Under the pieces are notes generated by a model. It ran no database searches, was not told the origin of the DNA, and saw nothing but the letters and a program-made list of their open reading frames with translations. The position numbers and the translations under genes are program-made. 64,000 nt of DNA from Clostridia bacterium (lineage in GTDB: Bacteria > Bacillota > Clostridia > Christensenellales > Borkfalkiaceae), in NCBI GenBank assembly GCA_017399185.1, contig JAFQEA010000016.1, positions 329,379-393,378 on the forward strand, given 5' to 3'. This document shows positions 8,065-16,858 of this stretch, piece after piece (position 1 is the first letter of the stretch; each line of letters opens with the position of its first letter).

Positions 8065-10122
8065 ATGGGAATCTCTACCCAAAACATCAGAAACATTGCT
8101 CTCATCGGTCACGCTGGTGAAGGTAAAACCACTTTAGCGGAAGCTATTTTATTCAACTGCAAGGCTATTGACCGTCAAGGTCGCGTTGACGACGGTAATA
8201 CTTGTTGTGACTTTGACCCGGAAGAAATCGCAAGAAAGACTTCTATCTCTTTAGCAGTTGCTAACGGCGAATACAAGGGCACAAAGCTCAACATTTTAGA
8301 CGTACCCGGCTTTTTCGATTTCGAAGGCGAAATGGTACAAGCACTTACAGTTGCTGACGGCGCAGTTGTTGTTACAGGCGCTTCAGGTCAAATGACAGTT
8401 GGTACAGAGCTTGCACTTGATTACTGCATCAAGCACAACATCCCAACAATCATTTTCATTTCCGGCCTTGATAAAGACAACACAAGCTATGCTGACACAG
8501 TAGAAGCTATCCGTCAAAAATACCCAACACAAGTTGCACCAATGTTCGTTCCTTTCAAGGAAAACGACAAGTTTGCAGGCTGGGTTGACGTTGCATTAGG
8601 CAAAGCTTTTGACTTAACAGGCGCAGTAAAGGGTGAAATTCCACAATCTGTTGCAGGTGATTGTAGCACGTATTTTGATGCTCTTGCAGAACTCGCTGCC
8701 GGCAGCGATGAAGAGCTTATGGAAAAATTCTTCGACGAAGGCACACTTTCCGGCGAAGACATTTTAAAGGGCGTTAAGCTTGGCGTTAAGTCTTGCTCAT
8801 GCATCCCTGTATTTGGCGGTGCAGGCCTTTCTAACCGCGGTATTAATAACCTTATCGAAAACATTATCGCATTATTACCATCCCCGGACGAAGCTGCACC
8901 GGCAGTTGCTAAATCAGGTGATGACCTTGTTGAAATCAAATGCGATCCAAACGGCAAGGTTGTTCTTCGTATCTTCAAAACTATGGTTGACCCATTCGTT
9001 GGCAGACTTAACATGTTCAAGGTTATTTCCGGTACGTTAAATTCAGGCGCAACCTTAAGAGACGTTAATAAAGAAAACGACGAAAAGATCAGTGCTATTT
9101 ACTACGTTAAGGGTAAAAAGCAAGAACCAACTTCTTCAATCGTTGCAGGTGACATCGGCGCGCTCGCTAAACTTGGCGACGTAACAACAGGCGATACTTT
9201 AACTGAAGACCCAAGCATCTGCTTCGAGCCAATCGTTATGCCTGCACCTGTTTACTCAATGGCAGTATTTGCAGCAAAGAAAGGCGAAGAAGACAAGGTA
9301 TTCGGCGGCTTATCAAAGCTTAAAGATGAAGACATTTCCTTCACGGTTACCAAAAACGCTGAAACAAACGAAATGCTTCTTTCAGGTATTGGCGAAACTC
9401 AACTTTCAATCCTTTGCAAGAAGCTCAAAAATAAATTCGGCTCTGAAGCAATCTTAAAAGAACCACGTATCGCTTACCGCGAAACAGTCAGAAAGATGGC
9501 TGAAGCTGAAGGTAAACACAAAAAGCAATCTGGCGGTGCTGGTCAGTTTGGCGACTGCTGGGTAAGATTTGAACCGGGCGCAGAAGACGGCGTTTATGAA
9601 TTCGTTGACGCAGTTGTTGGCGGCGCAGTTCCAAGACAATTTATCCCTGCAGTTGATAAAGGCTTAAGAGAAGCTATCAAGGAAGGCGTTTTAGCAGGTT
9701 ACCCGATGGTTAACTTAAAGTGTACGCTTTTCGATGGTAAGTACCACCCGGTTGACTCTAAAGAAATCGCTTTCATTACAGCTGCAAAGCTTGCTTACGC
9801 TGAAGGTGTTGCAAAGGCTAGTCCATGCATTTTAGAACCTATCATGCATTTAGAAGTAACCGTTCCGGATTCTTACATGGGCGACGTTATGGGTGATATG
9901 AACAAGCGCCGTGGTAGAATTTTAGGTACTGACCAAGTTGACGGCAAGTCAATCGTTTCAGCTGAAGCACCACAATCAGAACTTTCTAAATATGCAACAG
10001 ACCTTCGTTCTATGACACAAGGTAGGGGCAGATTCAAAGCAGAATTCGTTCGCTATGAAGAAGTTCCACCAACAGCACAAGACAAGATCATCAAAGAAGC
10101 TAAAGAAAGGGCTGCTCAATAA
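8065..10122 (+). CDS. Elongation factor G-like translational GTPase (EF-G2 type paralogue)
   Basis: A 685-residue protein with the five-domain EF-G layout. The P-loop reads GHAGEGKTTL where EF-G has GHIDAGKT; the switch II motif reads DVPGFFDF where EF-G has DTPGH; and SGLDKDN replaces NKMD. The later domains keep EF-G features (GIGETQLSILCKKLK, ILEPIMHLEVTVPDSYMGDV, MNKRRGRILG). The GTPase-activating histidine of switch II is therefore replaced by Phe, known for this EF-G-like subfamily in Firmicutes and actinobacteria. The cellular role of the family is unsettled: ribosome-linked, but not a standard translocase. It is transcribed alone and ends in a hairpin-rich element. Confidence 0.88.
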   Translation: MGISTQNIRNIALIGHAGEGKTTLAEAILFNCKAIDRQGRVDDGNTCCDFDPEEIARKTSISLAVANGEYKGTKLNILDVPGFFDFEGEMVQALTVADGAVVVTGASGQMTVGTELALDYCIKHNIPTIIFISGLDKDNTSYADTVEAIRQKYPTQVAPMFVPFKENDKFAGWVDVALGKAFDLTGAVKGEIPQSVAGDCSTYFDALAELAAGSDEELMEKFFDEGTLSGEDILKGVKLGVKSCSCIPVFGGAGLSNRGINNLIENIIALLPSPDEAAPAVAKSGDDLVEIKCDPNGKVVLRIFKTMVDPFVGRLNMFKVISGTLNSGATLRDVNKENDEKISAIYYVKGKKQEPTSSIVAGDIGALAKLGDVTTGDTLTEDPSICFEPIVMPAPVYSMAVFAAKKGEEDKVFGGLSKLKDEDISFTVTKNAETNEMLLSGIGETQLSILCKKLKNKFGSEAILKEPRIAYRETVRKMAEAEGKHKKQSGGAGQFGDCWVRFEPGAEDGVYEFVDAVVGGAVPRQFIPAVDKGLREAIKEGVLAGYPMVNLKCTLFDGKYHPVDSKEIAFITAAKLAYAEGVAKASPCILEPIMHLEVTVPDSYMGDVMGDMNKRRGRILGTDQVDGKSIVSAEAPQSELSKYATDLRSMTQGRGRFKAEFVRYEEVPPTAQDKIIKEAKERAAQ

Positions 10123-10135
10123 TCATAATATAAAT

Positions 10136-10602
10136 GCGCGCACTATAGGGTGGTATCTTTAGCGGAGAAATTACACTTTGACAAAAGTGCAAGCATCGCA
10201 TTTGTCTGGACAAATGCAAAAGGGTTAAGCCCAAACCATTAATACAAGCAGAAAGAGCAAGAATAGAAGGATTTTCTCCTCTTATTCTTGCTCTTGCTTT
10301 TATTTCTGTCGATATATTCACTTTCGTGAAATATGTTAACGAAAGATGAATTCGATATGTTCTCGCTTTGCTCGAACTCGATATATTGTCGCTACGCGTC
10401 AATTCGATATGAGATAAATCCCTTTCGCTTTTGACATATCTCGCCTTTGGCGAGGAATGCAAAAGCATATCGAGTGCGTCAGCACATATCGAGTTTGTAT
10501 ATCTCACCTTTGGTGAGGTATGCAAACTATATCGAAAATCCCGCGAGGGATTTATCTCGATGCGTGATACTCCGTTAAGAGTATCACGCTATAAAGTGCG
10601 CG
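10136..10602 (+). mobile_element. 467-base hairpin-rich element with terminal inverted repeats
   Basis: The ends are imperfect inverted repeats of about 32 bases: GCGCGCACTATAGGGTGG and onward at 10136-10167, against the complement at 10570-10602 (CTCCGTTAAGAG to AAGTGCGCG). Inside lie at least eight successive hairpins separated by the heptamer ATATCGA or close forms, for example TTCAC/GTGAA, CTCGCC/GGCGAG, GTGC/GCAC, CTCACC/GGTGAG and AATCCC/GGGATT. A perfect 11-base stem (GCGTGATACTC) sits at 10562-10589. No believable gene is inside. It looks like a non-autonomous MITE-like unit; similar ATATCGA-linked hairpin arrays are, from memory, common in gut Firmicutes. Confidence 0.6.
10253..10302 (+). 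terminator. Strong hairpin terminator within the element
   Basis: AAGAGCAAGAATA (10253-10265) pairs with TATTCTTGCTCTT (10283-10295), with AGGA/TCCT further in, and a T-rich GCTTTTATTTC tail. It probably ends the EF-G-like transcript. Confidence 0.65.
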
Positions 10603-10690
10603 TTTTTTATTGCAATTTATTGGGTTATATTATAAAAAAGTGCAATAAAGGCAAGCTGACGCTTGCAGCTGATCGCATCAAAAAGTGGTG

Positions 10691-10716
10691 ATAACGGGCT
10701 TATAGGCGGACTTTTA
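10691..10716 (-). repeat. Short interspersed repeat, copy 4 (inverted)
   Basis: ATAACGGGCTTATAGGCGG followed by ACTTTTA. Between this and the promoter at 10815 nothing else is evident. Confidence 0.65.
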
Positions 10717-10814
10717 GTGCGAAAAGCCAATAATTTATTAAAAAGCTATAGAAATGCTTGATTTGTATGGATTGTGTAAAATCAACCACTATTTGCAATA
10801 AACTGTGTTTTAGG

Positions 10815-10843
10815 TTGACAATTAAATCTTTTTGCAATATAAT
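10815..10843 (+). promoter_or_regulatory. Sigma-A promoter of the secreted nuclease gene
   Basis: TTGACA (10815-10820), 17 bases, TATAAT (10838-10843): a perfect consensus. A small palindrome (CATAGGCGTAGCCTATG) lies in the leader at about 10854-10870. Confidence 0.85.
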
Positions 10844-10897
10844 TAAATGGGATCATAGGCGTAGCCTATGATTCAAAAACAACAAAAGGTGCTTAAA

Positions 10898-13402
10898 ATG
10901 AACAATTTTAAAGTGAGAATTGACAAGCTTTTAATAGCATTGGCAATTATGGTTTGCTTAATGCTTTCAGCTTATCCCATCAATGCACAAGCAAAGCAAG
11001 CTGCAACTAATAACGACGTGGTCGTAGCTAGAGCAGCAAGTGCTTTCGGTGGTTATTACGATGGGATTAACGCAAGCTTAAAGGGTGATGCATTAAGGGC
11101 AGAAGTTGCTGACCTTATTATTGACACCCACGACTACCAAACAAGCTATAGTGGGCTTTCAAGCGTATTCTCTGATTCCGATGCCGATCCTAAAAAGTCA
11201 GGCAACATTTTATGGTTTTATACGGGTACGTCAGTTTCATTTAACGGTAGCTTCAGTGGCGGTACGAACCGTGAACACGTCTGGCCGAAGAATGCGGGTA
11301 ATGCTTTCCCTGAAAGCAGCGGCCCGGGCTCAGACGCGCACCACTTACGCCCAACAAACAGTAATTTAAACTCAACAAGAAGCAATAACAGCTTTGACGA
11401 AGTTCCACAAACAAACGGCAACATCGTTAAAGAAAACGGCTCTTCTTCATATGCAAACCTTTGCTATCAAGCAAACAGCTTGTTCTATCCTGGCGTAGGC
11501 TACCGCGGCGCAACGGCAAGAATTTTAATGTATATGCAAACGCGCTGGGGTGACCAATATTCATTAAGGTTTGTTGATTCAGCCGGTTCAAACAAGACAA
11601 TCGGTAAGATTTCAACCCTTTTAAAATGGCACTTGGAAGAACCGCCAACACAGGAAGAAATCGTCCGTAACGAGGTCGTTTATAAAATCCAAGGCAACCG
11701 TAATCCGTTTATCGACCATCCTGAATACGCAGCACAAATTTACTGCTATGACGGCGAATCATACAACTCCGCACTCCAAAAGGTGGTTGCAAACTTTGGT
11801 GATTACGAATTGCAAGACCCAACGTCGGTTACCTTGTCGCAAACCCAAGCTACACTTGCCGTTGGCGAAAGCTTAACAGTTACTGCTTCAGTTTTGCCTG
11901 CAGGCGCTAATCAAGCAATCAGCTGGACAACGTCAAACGCAAGCGTTGCAACAGTTACAAACGGCACTATTAAAGCCGTTGGTCAAGGTACTTGCACAAT
12001 CACAGCTGCTTCAGTTGCTGATGCTACCATTAAAGCAAGCTTAACCGTAACCGTTAAAGCACCACAAAGCATCGCGGTAAGCGGAAAGCCTACAAAGACC
12101 GAATACCTTTCAGGTACAAAATTTGACCCTACGGGGTTAACAGTTTTGGTCAAATATACTGACGGGACGTCAAAAATCGTTTCAAATTCAAGCTGTATTT
12201 GGGTTGACGGCACAACGGGTAAGGAAGCACTTTCTGCGGGCACGACAACAGTTATCTGTAAGATGGGTACGCTTCAAGCAACCGTTACAGGCATTGTCGT
12301 AACGCAAAATTCTATATCCACAACAACCGTTACGCGTGATAGCTTTACAGGCAGCGGCGCATACGCTTGGCAAACCTTTACGACCGAAGAAGGCGTAAGC
12401 GGTCAAGCATTTATGTACGCAGGCGAAAAGACTAAAATTCAGATTAACACCAGTAAGACTTCTTACTATTTCTTTAACACAACCGAGCTTTCAGGCGGTA
12501 TCAAATCAATCACAATCACCACAACAGGCGATAAGAGCTTTGAAATTTTAACAAGCCAAACAGCGTATAAGAGCGGTGTAACGGGTTACCCAACGTCAGG
12601 TACTTCACATGGCGTTAAAACTGCAACAAGCGAAGGCACCACTTGGGAAATCAATTCAACAGACGGCTTCTTTACAATCAACTATAAAGATTCAGGCGTT
12701 TGCTACGTTTTGAGCATTGAAATCACTTACGGCTCCGCTCAAGGCGGTGGTCAGGTAACCCCACCTGCACACGAACACGTTTTCAGCACAAGCTGGACTA
12801 ATGATGAAACAAATCACTGGCACGCTGCAGAATGTGAGCACAAAGATCAGATTGCTGACCTTGAAGGACACTATGACGAAAACGGCGACCGTTTCTGTGA
12901 CGTTTGTTCTTATGAAATGAAAGAAGTTGTTCCACCTGTACACGAACATACCTTCAGCACCGAATGGTCAACCGACGAAAACCAGCATTGGCACGCATCA
13001 ACTTGCGGTCATAACGACGTACAAGACGGGCTTGCAGACCACGCTGACACAAATAACGACGGCAAGTGTGATGCTTGCTCTTACCAAATGGAAGAAGTTA
13101 TTGAGCACGAGCATACTATAAGCGAAGAATGGTCTTTTAACGGCACGCATCACTGGCACGCTGCAACGTGCGGCCACGACTACTTAACGGCGGATTTTGG
13201 TAAACACGTTGACGAAGACGGCGACGGCGAATGCGACGTTTGCTTATACGAACTGCAAGGCGGTCAAGTGCAGGATAAGCCTTCCGAAGCTCCAGCAATC
13301 AACTGCGGTGCAAGCTTAAACGCCGGTGCGATTGAAATTTCACTTGCGATATTGGGTACGGCGTTTGTTTTAGCAATGCGTAAAAAATCAAAAAAGGACT
13401 AA
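10898..13402 (+). CDS. Secreted, membrane-anchored endonuclease I-family nuclease with Ig-like domains and His/Cys-rich repeats
   Basis: I start at ATG 10898 (834 residues) because AAAGGTG precedes it; an ATG ten codons earlier lies in the leader palindrome. A signal peptide (KLLIALAIMVCLMLSAYPINAQA) is followed by an endonuclease I-type domain at about residues 40-290, with the catalytic-site motifs GGTNREHVWPK and GSDAHHLRPTNSN. Then come a Big_2 Ig-like domain (about 310-385), a Big_3-like domain (VKYTDGTSKIV), a beta-rich region, and three His/Cys-rich repeats of about 55 residues (EHxFSxxW, HWHAAxC, CDxCxY). A final hydrophobic helix plus KKSKKD anchors it in the membrane. Family members cut DNA and RNA nonspecifically, so a likely role is extracellular nucleic-acid scavenging. 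The repeats look metal-binding (inference). Confidence 0.88.
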   Translation: MNNFKVRIDKLLIALAIMVCLMLSAYPINAQAKQAATNNDVVVARAASAFGGYYDGINASLKGDALRAEVADLIIDTHDYQTSYSGLSSVFSDSDADPKKSGNILWFYTGTSVSFNGSFSGGTNREHVWPKNAGNAFPESSGPGSDAHHLRPTNSNLNSTRSNNSFDEVPQTNGNIVKENGSSSYANLCYQANSLFYPGVGYRGATARILMYMQTRWGDQYSLRFVDSAGSNKTIGKISTLLKWHLEEPPTQEEIVRNEVVYKIQGNRNPFIDHPEYAAQIYCYDGESYNSALQKVVANFGDYELQDPTSVTLSQTQATLAVGESLTVTASVLPAGANQAISWTTSNASVATVTNGTIKAVGQGTCTITAASVADATIKASLTVTVKAPQSIAVSGKPTKTEYLSGTKFDPTGLTVLVKYTDGTSKIVSNSSCIWVDGTTGKEALSAGTTTVICKMGTLQATVTGIVVTQNSISTTTVTRDSFTGSGAYAWQTFTTEEGVSGQAFMYAGEKTKIQINTSKTSYYFFNTTELSGGIKSITITTTGDKSFEILTSQTAYKSGVTGYPTSGTSHGVKTATSEGTTWEINSTDGFFTINYKDSGVCYVLSIEITYGSAQGGGQVTPPAHEHVFSTSWTNDETNHWHAAECEHKDQIADLEGHYDENGDRFCDVCSYEMKEVVPPVHEHTFSTEWSTDENQHWHASTCGHNDVQDGLADHADTNNDGKCDACSYQMEEVIEHEHTISEEWSFNGTHHWHAATCGHDYLTADFGKHVDEDGDGECDVCLYELQGGQVQDKPSEAPAINCGASLNAGAIEISLAILGTAFVLAMRKKSKKD

Positions 13403-13424
13403 TAAGGTCTTTACACAAAAAATA

Positions 13425-13453
13425 GGCGTTAACAGGCTTATAGCCCCACTTTT
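13425..13453 (-). repeat. Short interspersed repeat, copy 5 (inverted)
   Basis: GCGTTAACAGGCTTATAGCC followed by CCACTTTTA. Confidence 0.65.
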
Positions 13454-13513
13454 ATGTAAAAAAGAAGGGCGTAATTGCTAAAAAACAGCTTAAAAAATAA
13501 ACAAAAAACGCAC

Positions 13514-13545
13514 AAAGCCACGGCAAAAAAACCGTGGCTTTATTG
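13514..13545 (+). terminator. Terminator after the nuclease gene
   Basis: AAAGCCACGG pairs with CCGTGGCTTT around an A-rich loop, followed by ATTGTTTTATT. Confidence 0.7.
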
Positions 13546-13595
13546 TTTTATTGCAATAAATTTTACCAATCACCAAACTTTTTTTGCACTACCTA

Positions 13596-13624
13596 TTGCA
13601 AAAGGGGATTTCTTGTGGTATAAT
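13596..13624 (+). promoter_or_regulatory. Promoter of the nucleoside-kinase-like gene
   Basis: TTGCAA (13596-13601), 17 bases, TATAAT (13619-13624). Confidence 0.75.
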
Positions 13625-13673
13625 GTAAGACCAGTATAAATAAGTTACGTTTAGTTAATATTAGGAGAGATAT

Positions 13674-15332
13674 ATGATTAAAATTAAGATTAATGAACAA
13701 TGGGTTCAAGTAAAAAAGGGGACAAAGGTAATTGAGCTTGCTGATGCGGCAAACAAAAAGCAGCACTTGGTTTGTCAGATAGGCGCACAGGTTAAGGAGC
13801 TTAACTACGCGCTTTCAGAGCGCAACGACGGCATGACCGTTAAGTTTTTGGGGTTAGACCATATTGAAGCAAGCCTTGCGTACGAAGCAACCTTGCGTTA
13901 CGTTATAGCAATGGCGTTTTACAATATTTATCCCGACGTAAAAATCCGCTTCAGCTATAACGTTTCAAGGTCAATCTTTTGTGAAGCGTTAACCAAAAAC
14001 TTTAACATGTCAAGGGCGGTTGACCCGATAAAAAACGAAGTTAAACGGCTTATAGACGCAGATTTGAAGATTGAGCGTGTTACTTTATCTATTCAGGAAG
14101 CTAATAAGCTTTATAAGCAATTCGGCTTTAACGACAAGGCAAAAATCTTGAAATACCGCCCTGAAACAATCGCGCACGTGTATAAATGCGGCGATTACTA
14201 TAACTATATGCACGCGTATATGCTTGCGTCAACCGGGTGTTTAAGCAATTACTCAATCACGCCGTACAGCCCGGGTATTATCATTCAGTACCCAAGATAT
14301 GAGCTTAATGCCCAAATCCCCAAGTTTGTGGAAGAAGCAACCTACGGCAAGACCTTGCAGCAGGCTTACAGGTGGTCAAAAAAGACCAAGCTTCAAACTA
14401 TCCCCGAAATCAATAAAAAGTTTGAAGAAAACAAGATTTTAGAGTTTGTTCACGTTTGCGAGGCAAGGCACAACCGCATGCTTTCAGAGCTTGGTCAAAA
14501 CATTGAAAACGATATCGAAAACATCCGCCTTATCGCGATTGCGGGTCCAAGCTCCAGCGGTAAAACGACATTTTGTAACCGCTTAAGGATAGAGCTTTTA
14601 TCCCGCGGTATAAACCCTGTAACAATTTCCCTTGACGATTATTACTTTGAAAAGGAAAAGATTTGCGAAATCCAAGGCAAGCCCAGGGCAGAGCTTGATT
14701 TAGAGCATATCAACTGCTTGGATACAGAGCTGTTTAACAAGGATTTATTCGACCTTATCAACGGCGAAACCGTAACGCTTCCATGCTTTAACTTTAAAAC
14801 GGGTAAGCGCGAAGTAGGCAAGACCATTAAGGTTGACCAGTACAGCCCGATTATCATTGAAGGTATCCACGCGCTTAACGACATATTAACATCGTCAATA
14901 CCAAAGCACCAAAAATACAAAATCTATATTGCACCGCAGGCGCAAATCAACGTTGATGACCACTCGCCGTTAAACACCACAAACTTAAGACTTATTAGGC
15001 GAATAGTGCGCGATATGAAGTTCAGAAATTGCCCCGCCGCAACCACCATTGATATGTGGCAATCGGTACGAAGCGGTGAGTTCAGATGGATTTACCCGTA
15101 CCAAGAAAGTGCAGACTTTGTTTTCAACTCTGCCTTATCGTACGAGCTTTGCGTTTTAAGGACAAAAGCCCTGCCTGCGCTAAAGGAAATCAAAACAGGC
15201 GACCCGCAATACCTTGTTGCAAACCGCCTTATCAAATACCTAAAATACTTTAAACCGATTGAAGACGAAAGCATTATACCGTGCAACTCACTTTTAAGAG
15301 AGTTTATCGGCGGCAGCTGCTTTAAGGTTTAA
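13674..15332 (+). CDS. TGS-domain / uridine-kinase-like nucleoside kinase
   Basis: A 552-residue cytoplasmic protein of a family common in Firmicutes. The N-terminal ~60 residues form a TGS-like ubiquitin fold; residues about 60-220 resemble the second additional domain of threonyl-tRNA synthetase (DYYNYMHAYMLASTG). The C-terminal half is a uridine-kinase-type P-loop domain: Walker A GPSSSGKTTFCNRL, the SLDDYYF substrate motif, and IIIEGIHALND. It is annotated in relatives as nucleoside kinase, but the substrate is unproven; the fusion to a tRNA-synthetase-like half hints at nucleotide- or RNA-linked regulation. GGAGAGA precedes the ATG. It ends beside a perfect inverted repeat. Confidence 0.85.
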   Translation: MIKIKINEQWVQVKKGTKVIELADAANKKQHLVCQIGAQVKELNYALSERNDGMTVKFLGLDHIEASLAYEATLRYVIAMAFYNIYPDVKIRFSYNVSRSIFCEALTKNFNMSRAVDPIKNEVKRLIDADLKIERVTLSIQEANKLYKQFGFNDKAKILKYRPETIAHVYKCGDYYNYMHAYMLASTGCLSNYSITPYSPGIIIQYPRYELNAQIPKFVEEATYGKTLQQAYRWSKKTKLQTIPEINKKFEENKILEFVHVCEARHNRMLSELGQNIENDIENIRLIAIAGPSSSGKTTFCNRLRIELLSRGINPVTISLDDYYFEKEKICEIQGKPRAELDLEHINCLDTELFNKDLFDLINGETVTLPCFNFKTGKREVGKTIKVDQYSPIIIEGIHALNDILTSSIPKHQKYKIYIAPQAQINVDDHSPLNTTNLRLIRRIVRDMKFRNCPAATTIDMWQSVRSGEFRWIYPYQESADFVFNSALSYELCVLRTKALPALKEIKTGDPQYLVANRLIKYLKYFKPIEDESIIPCNSLLREFIGGSCFKV

Positions 15333-15340
15333 CAGAATAA

Positions 15341-15385
15341 AAAAGTGGGGCTATATGTCGATTAACGGCATATAGCCCCACTTTT
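15341..15385. terminator. Bidirectional terminator made of two opposed interspersed repeats (copy 6)
   Basis: AAAAGTGGGGCTATATG (15341-15357) is perfectly complementary to CATATAGCCCCACTTTT (15369-15385), an uninterrupted 17-base stem with A/T tails on both sides. It lies between convergent genes and can serve both. The loop TCGATTAACGG is the tail of the interspersed repeat. Confidence 0.75.
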
Positions 15386-15412
15386 ATTTATGCTAACAGG
15401 ATAGATTAGGGG

Positions 15413-15454
15413 GTCCTGACGCCACAACCGCTTTGCGGTTGGGCTCAGGATGAC
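15413..15454. repeat. Hairpin repeat of the TCAGGATGAC type
   Basis: GTCCTGA pairs imperfectly with TCAGGATGAC around an inner stem CAACCGC/GCGGTTG. From memory, such sequences recur in gut Firmicutes; only one copy is seen here. Confidence 0.4.
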
Positions 15455-15495
15455 AACGTCTCGCCCAAGCTGATAATAAACATAAAACTTTAATA

Positions 15496-16452
15496 TTATT
15501 GGGTTGCGAAATCCAAGCCCATTGATTGTAATTTAAGCTTGATTTCGTCATAAGATTTTTTACCAAAGTTGCGGAGTTTAAAGATTTCGTCTTCGGTTTT
15601 TGCAATAAGGTCAGCAACGGTATTGATGCCTGCGCGCTTTAAGCAGTTAAAGCTTCTGACCGTAAGATTAAGGTCTTCAATCGTGGTGGAAAGAACAGCA
15701 AGCTTTTGGTTGCCAACGTTAGGGATAAGCACGATATCGTCAAAACAGTCTTCACAAAGTGCGCTTACCGCACCGAACATTTTAGATAAAATACTGCCAG
15801 CGTAAGACAAAGCCTTGTTGACAGGCTGAATACCGTTTGTCGTGATATCAATAATAAGACGTTCATAGCCGTCGCGGTCTTCGTGGCGCATGTTTTCGAT
15901 AGAATAGCCAACCTGACGGACAGGGGTGTAGATAGAATCCACAAAGATTGTGCCGACGGGCGCATCCTTAATTAAAGCGCGGTTTTCAGCGTTTGAAACG
16001 TAGCCTTCGCCTTCGCTAAAATTAACTTCCATATAAAAGCGGTGGCCGCTTTCAACGGTTGCAATATGATGGTCAGGGTTGATAACGATAAGATTGCCGT
16101 CGGTTGAAAGGTCCTTATCGGTAACGGTGCAAGGCCCAACAACGTCGATAACCGACTTATAGGTGGACATTTTGTTTAAAACAACCAAAATACCTTTAAC
16201 GTTAAGCACGATATCGCAAACGTCTTCCTTTACGCCGGGGAGTGAGGAAAACTCATGCAACACAAGCCCGTCATCGCCCTGAAGCGAAATATGGGTTGGT
16301 GCAACGCCTGGGATTGAATTTAACAGCACGCGCCTTAAAGCGTTGCCTAATGTAATGCCGTAACCACGTGTGAGCGGAAAAATTTCAATTTTGCCGATTC
16401 TTCCGTCTTCAGAGATTGTTGACTTAACTTCTGGGGTTGCAAAATGAAGCAT
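15496..16452 (-). CDS. rpoA: DNA-directed RNA polymerase subunit alpha
   Basis: A 318-residue protein of normal length. The N-terminal assembly domain carries FPLTRGYGITLGNALRRVLL and PGVAPTHISLQG; the C-terminal domain carries NLTVRSFNCLKRAGINTVAD, which contacts UP elements and activators. AAGGAGA precedes the ATG. It is odd that the gene is alone: rpoA usually sits with rpsM, rpsK, rpsD and rplQ, none of which is here. Either it moved, or it is a second alpha subunit. The sequence looks complete and not degenerate. It converges with the kinase gene onto the shared terminator. Confidence 0.95.
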   Translation of the reverse strand: MLHFATPEVKSTISEDGRIGKIEIFPLTRGYGITLGNALRRVLLNSIPGVAPTHISLQGDDGLVLHEFSSLPGVKEDVCDIVLNVKGILVVLNKMSTYKSVIDVVGPCTVTDKDLSTDGNLIVINPDHHIATVESGHRFYMEVNFSEGEGYVSNAENRALIKDAPVGTIFVDSIYTPVRQVGYSIENMRHEDRDGYERLIIDITTNGIQPVNKALSYAGSILSKMFGAVSALCEDCFDDIVLIPNVGNQKLAVLSTTIEDLNLTVRSFNCLKRAGINTVADLIAKTEDEIFKLRNFGKKSYDEIKLKLQSMGLDFATQ

Positions 16453-16691
16453 GATGACTGTTCTCCTTAAGTAATTTTGTACGTCTGCGTTTTTATATCA
16501 AGCATTGTGCGGCTTTTAGCGAAAATTGCGTAAAGCCTAACTTAAATTTTAGCGTACACACATTAAAGTAACACAAATCGCAAAAAAAGTCAAGCCAATA
16601 AAGAAAAAATATTTTAGTGCTGTTTTCTGGGCGAAAGCACGCCTTAAAACGCTAAAAAGGACTAAAAACTGCCAACAAATATCGCCCGTCA

Positions 16692-16724
16692 AACAAAAGC
16701 CCCGCCGCAAAATTGCGGCGGGGC
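16692..16724 (-). terminator. Strong terminator downstream of uraA
   Basis: GCCCCGCCGC (16699-16708) pairs with GCGGCGGGGC (16715-16724); on the minus strand it is followed by TTTTGTTTG. In the rest of the 16453-16858 gap there are only the rpoA leader, short direct repeats (AATAGAAACGAAT) and the in-frame uraA tail. Confidence 0.85.
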
Positions 16725-16795
16725 GATAGTGATAAACAACTTTAATTAACAAAATTAAGCGGCTTCTATTCGTTTCTATTTGCTTATATTCGTTT

Positions 16796-16858
16796 CTATT
16801 CGTCTTCAGCGTGGTCTTCAGCGTGGTCTTCAGCTTGACTGTCAGCAGCTGAAGCGCC
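16796..16858 (-). pseudogene. In-frame acidic tail of uraA beyond its stop codon
   Basis: Directly after the uraA stop (TAA), the same frame continues for 20 codons, GASAADSQAEDHAEDHAEDE, to a TAG. The AEDH repeat (12-base direct repeats GCTGAAGACCAC) reads as a real acidic tail. This suggests a recent nonsense mutation that shortened the permease, or stop-codon readthrough. No start codon or ribosome site exists for it alone. Confidence 0.5.

Noticed and set aside
10100..10525. A 141-codon minus-strand frame in the hairpin-rich element
   Set aside because: Its composition is that of the hairpins, it has no ribosome site, and it overlaps the EF-G-like stop and the terminator.
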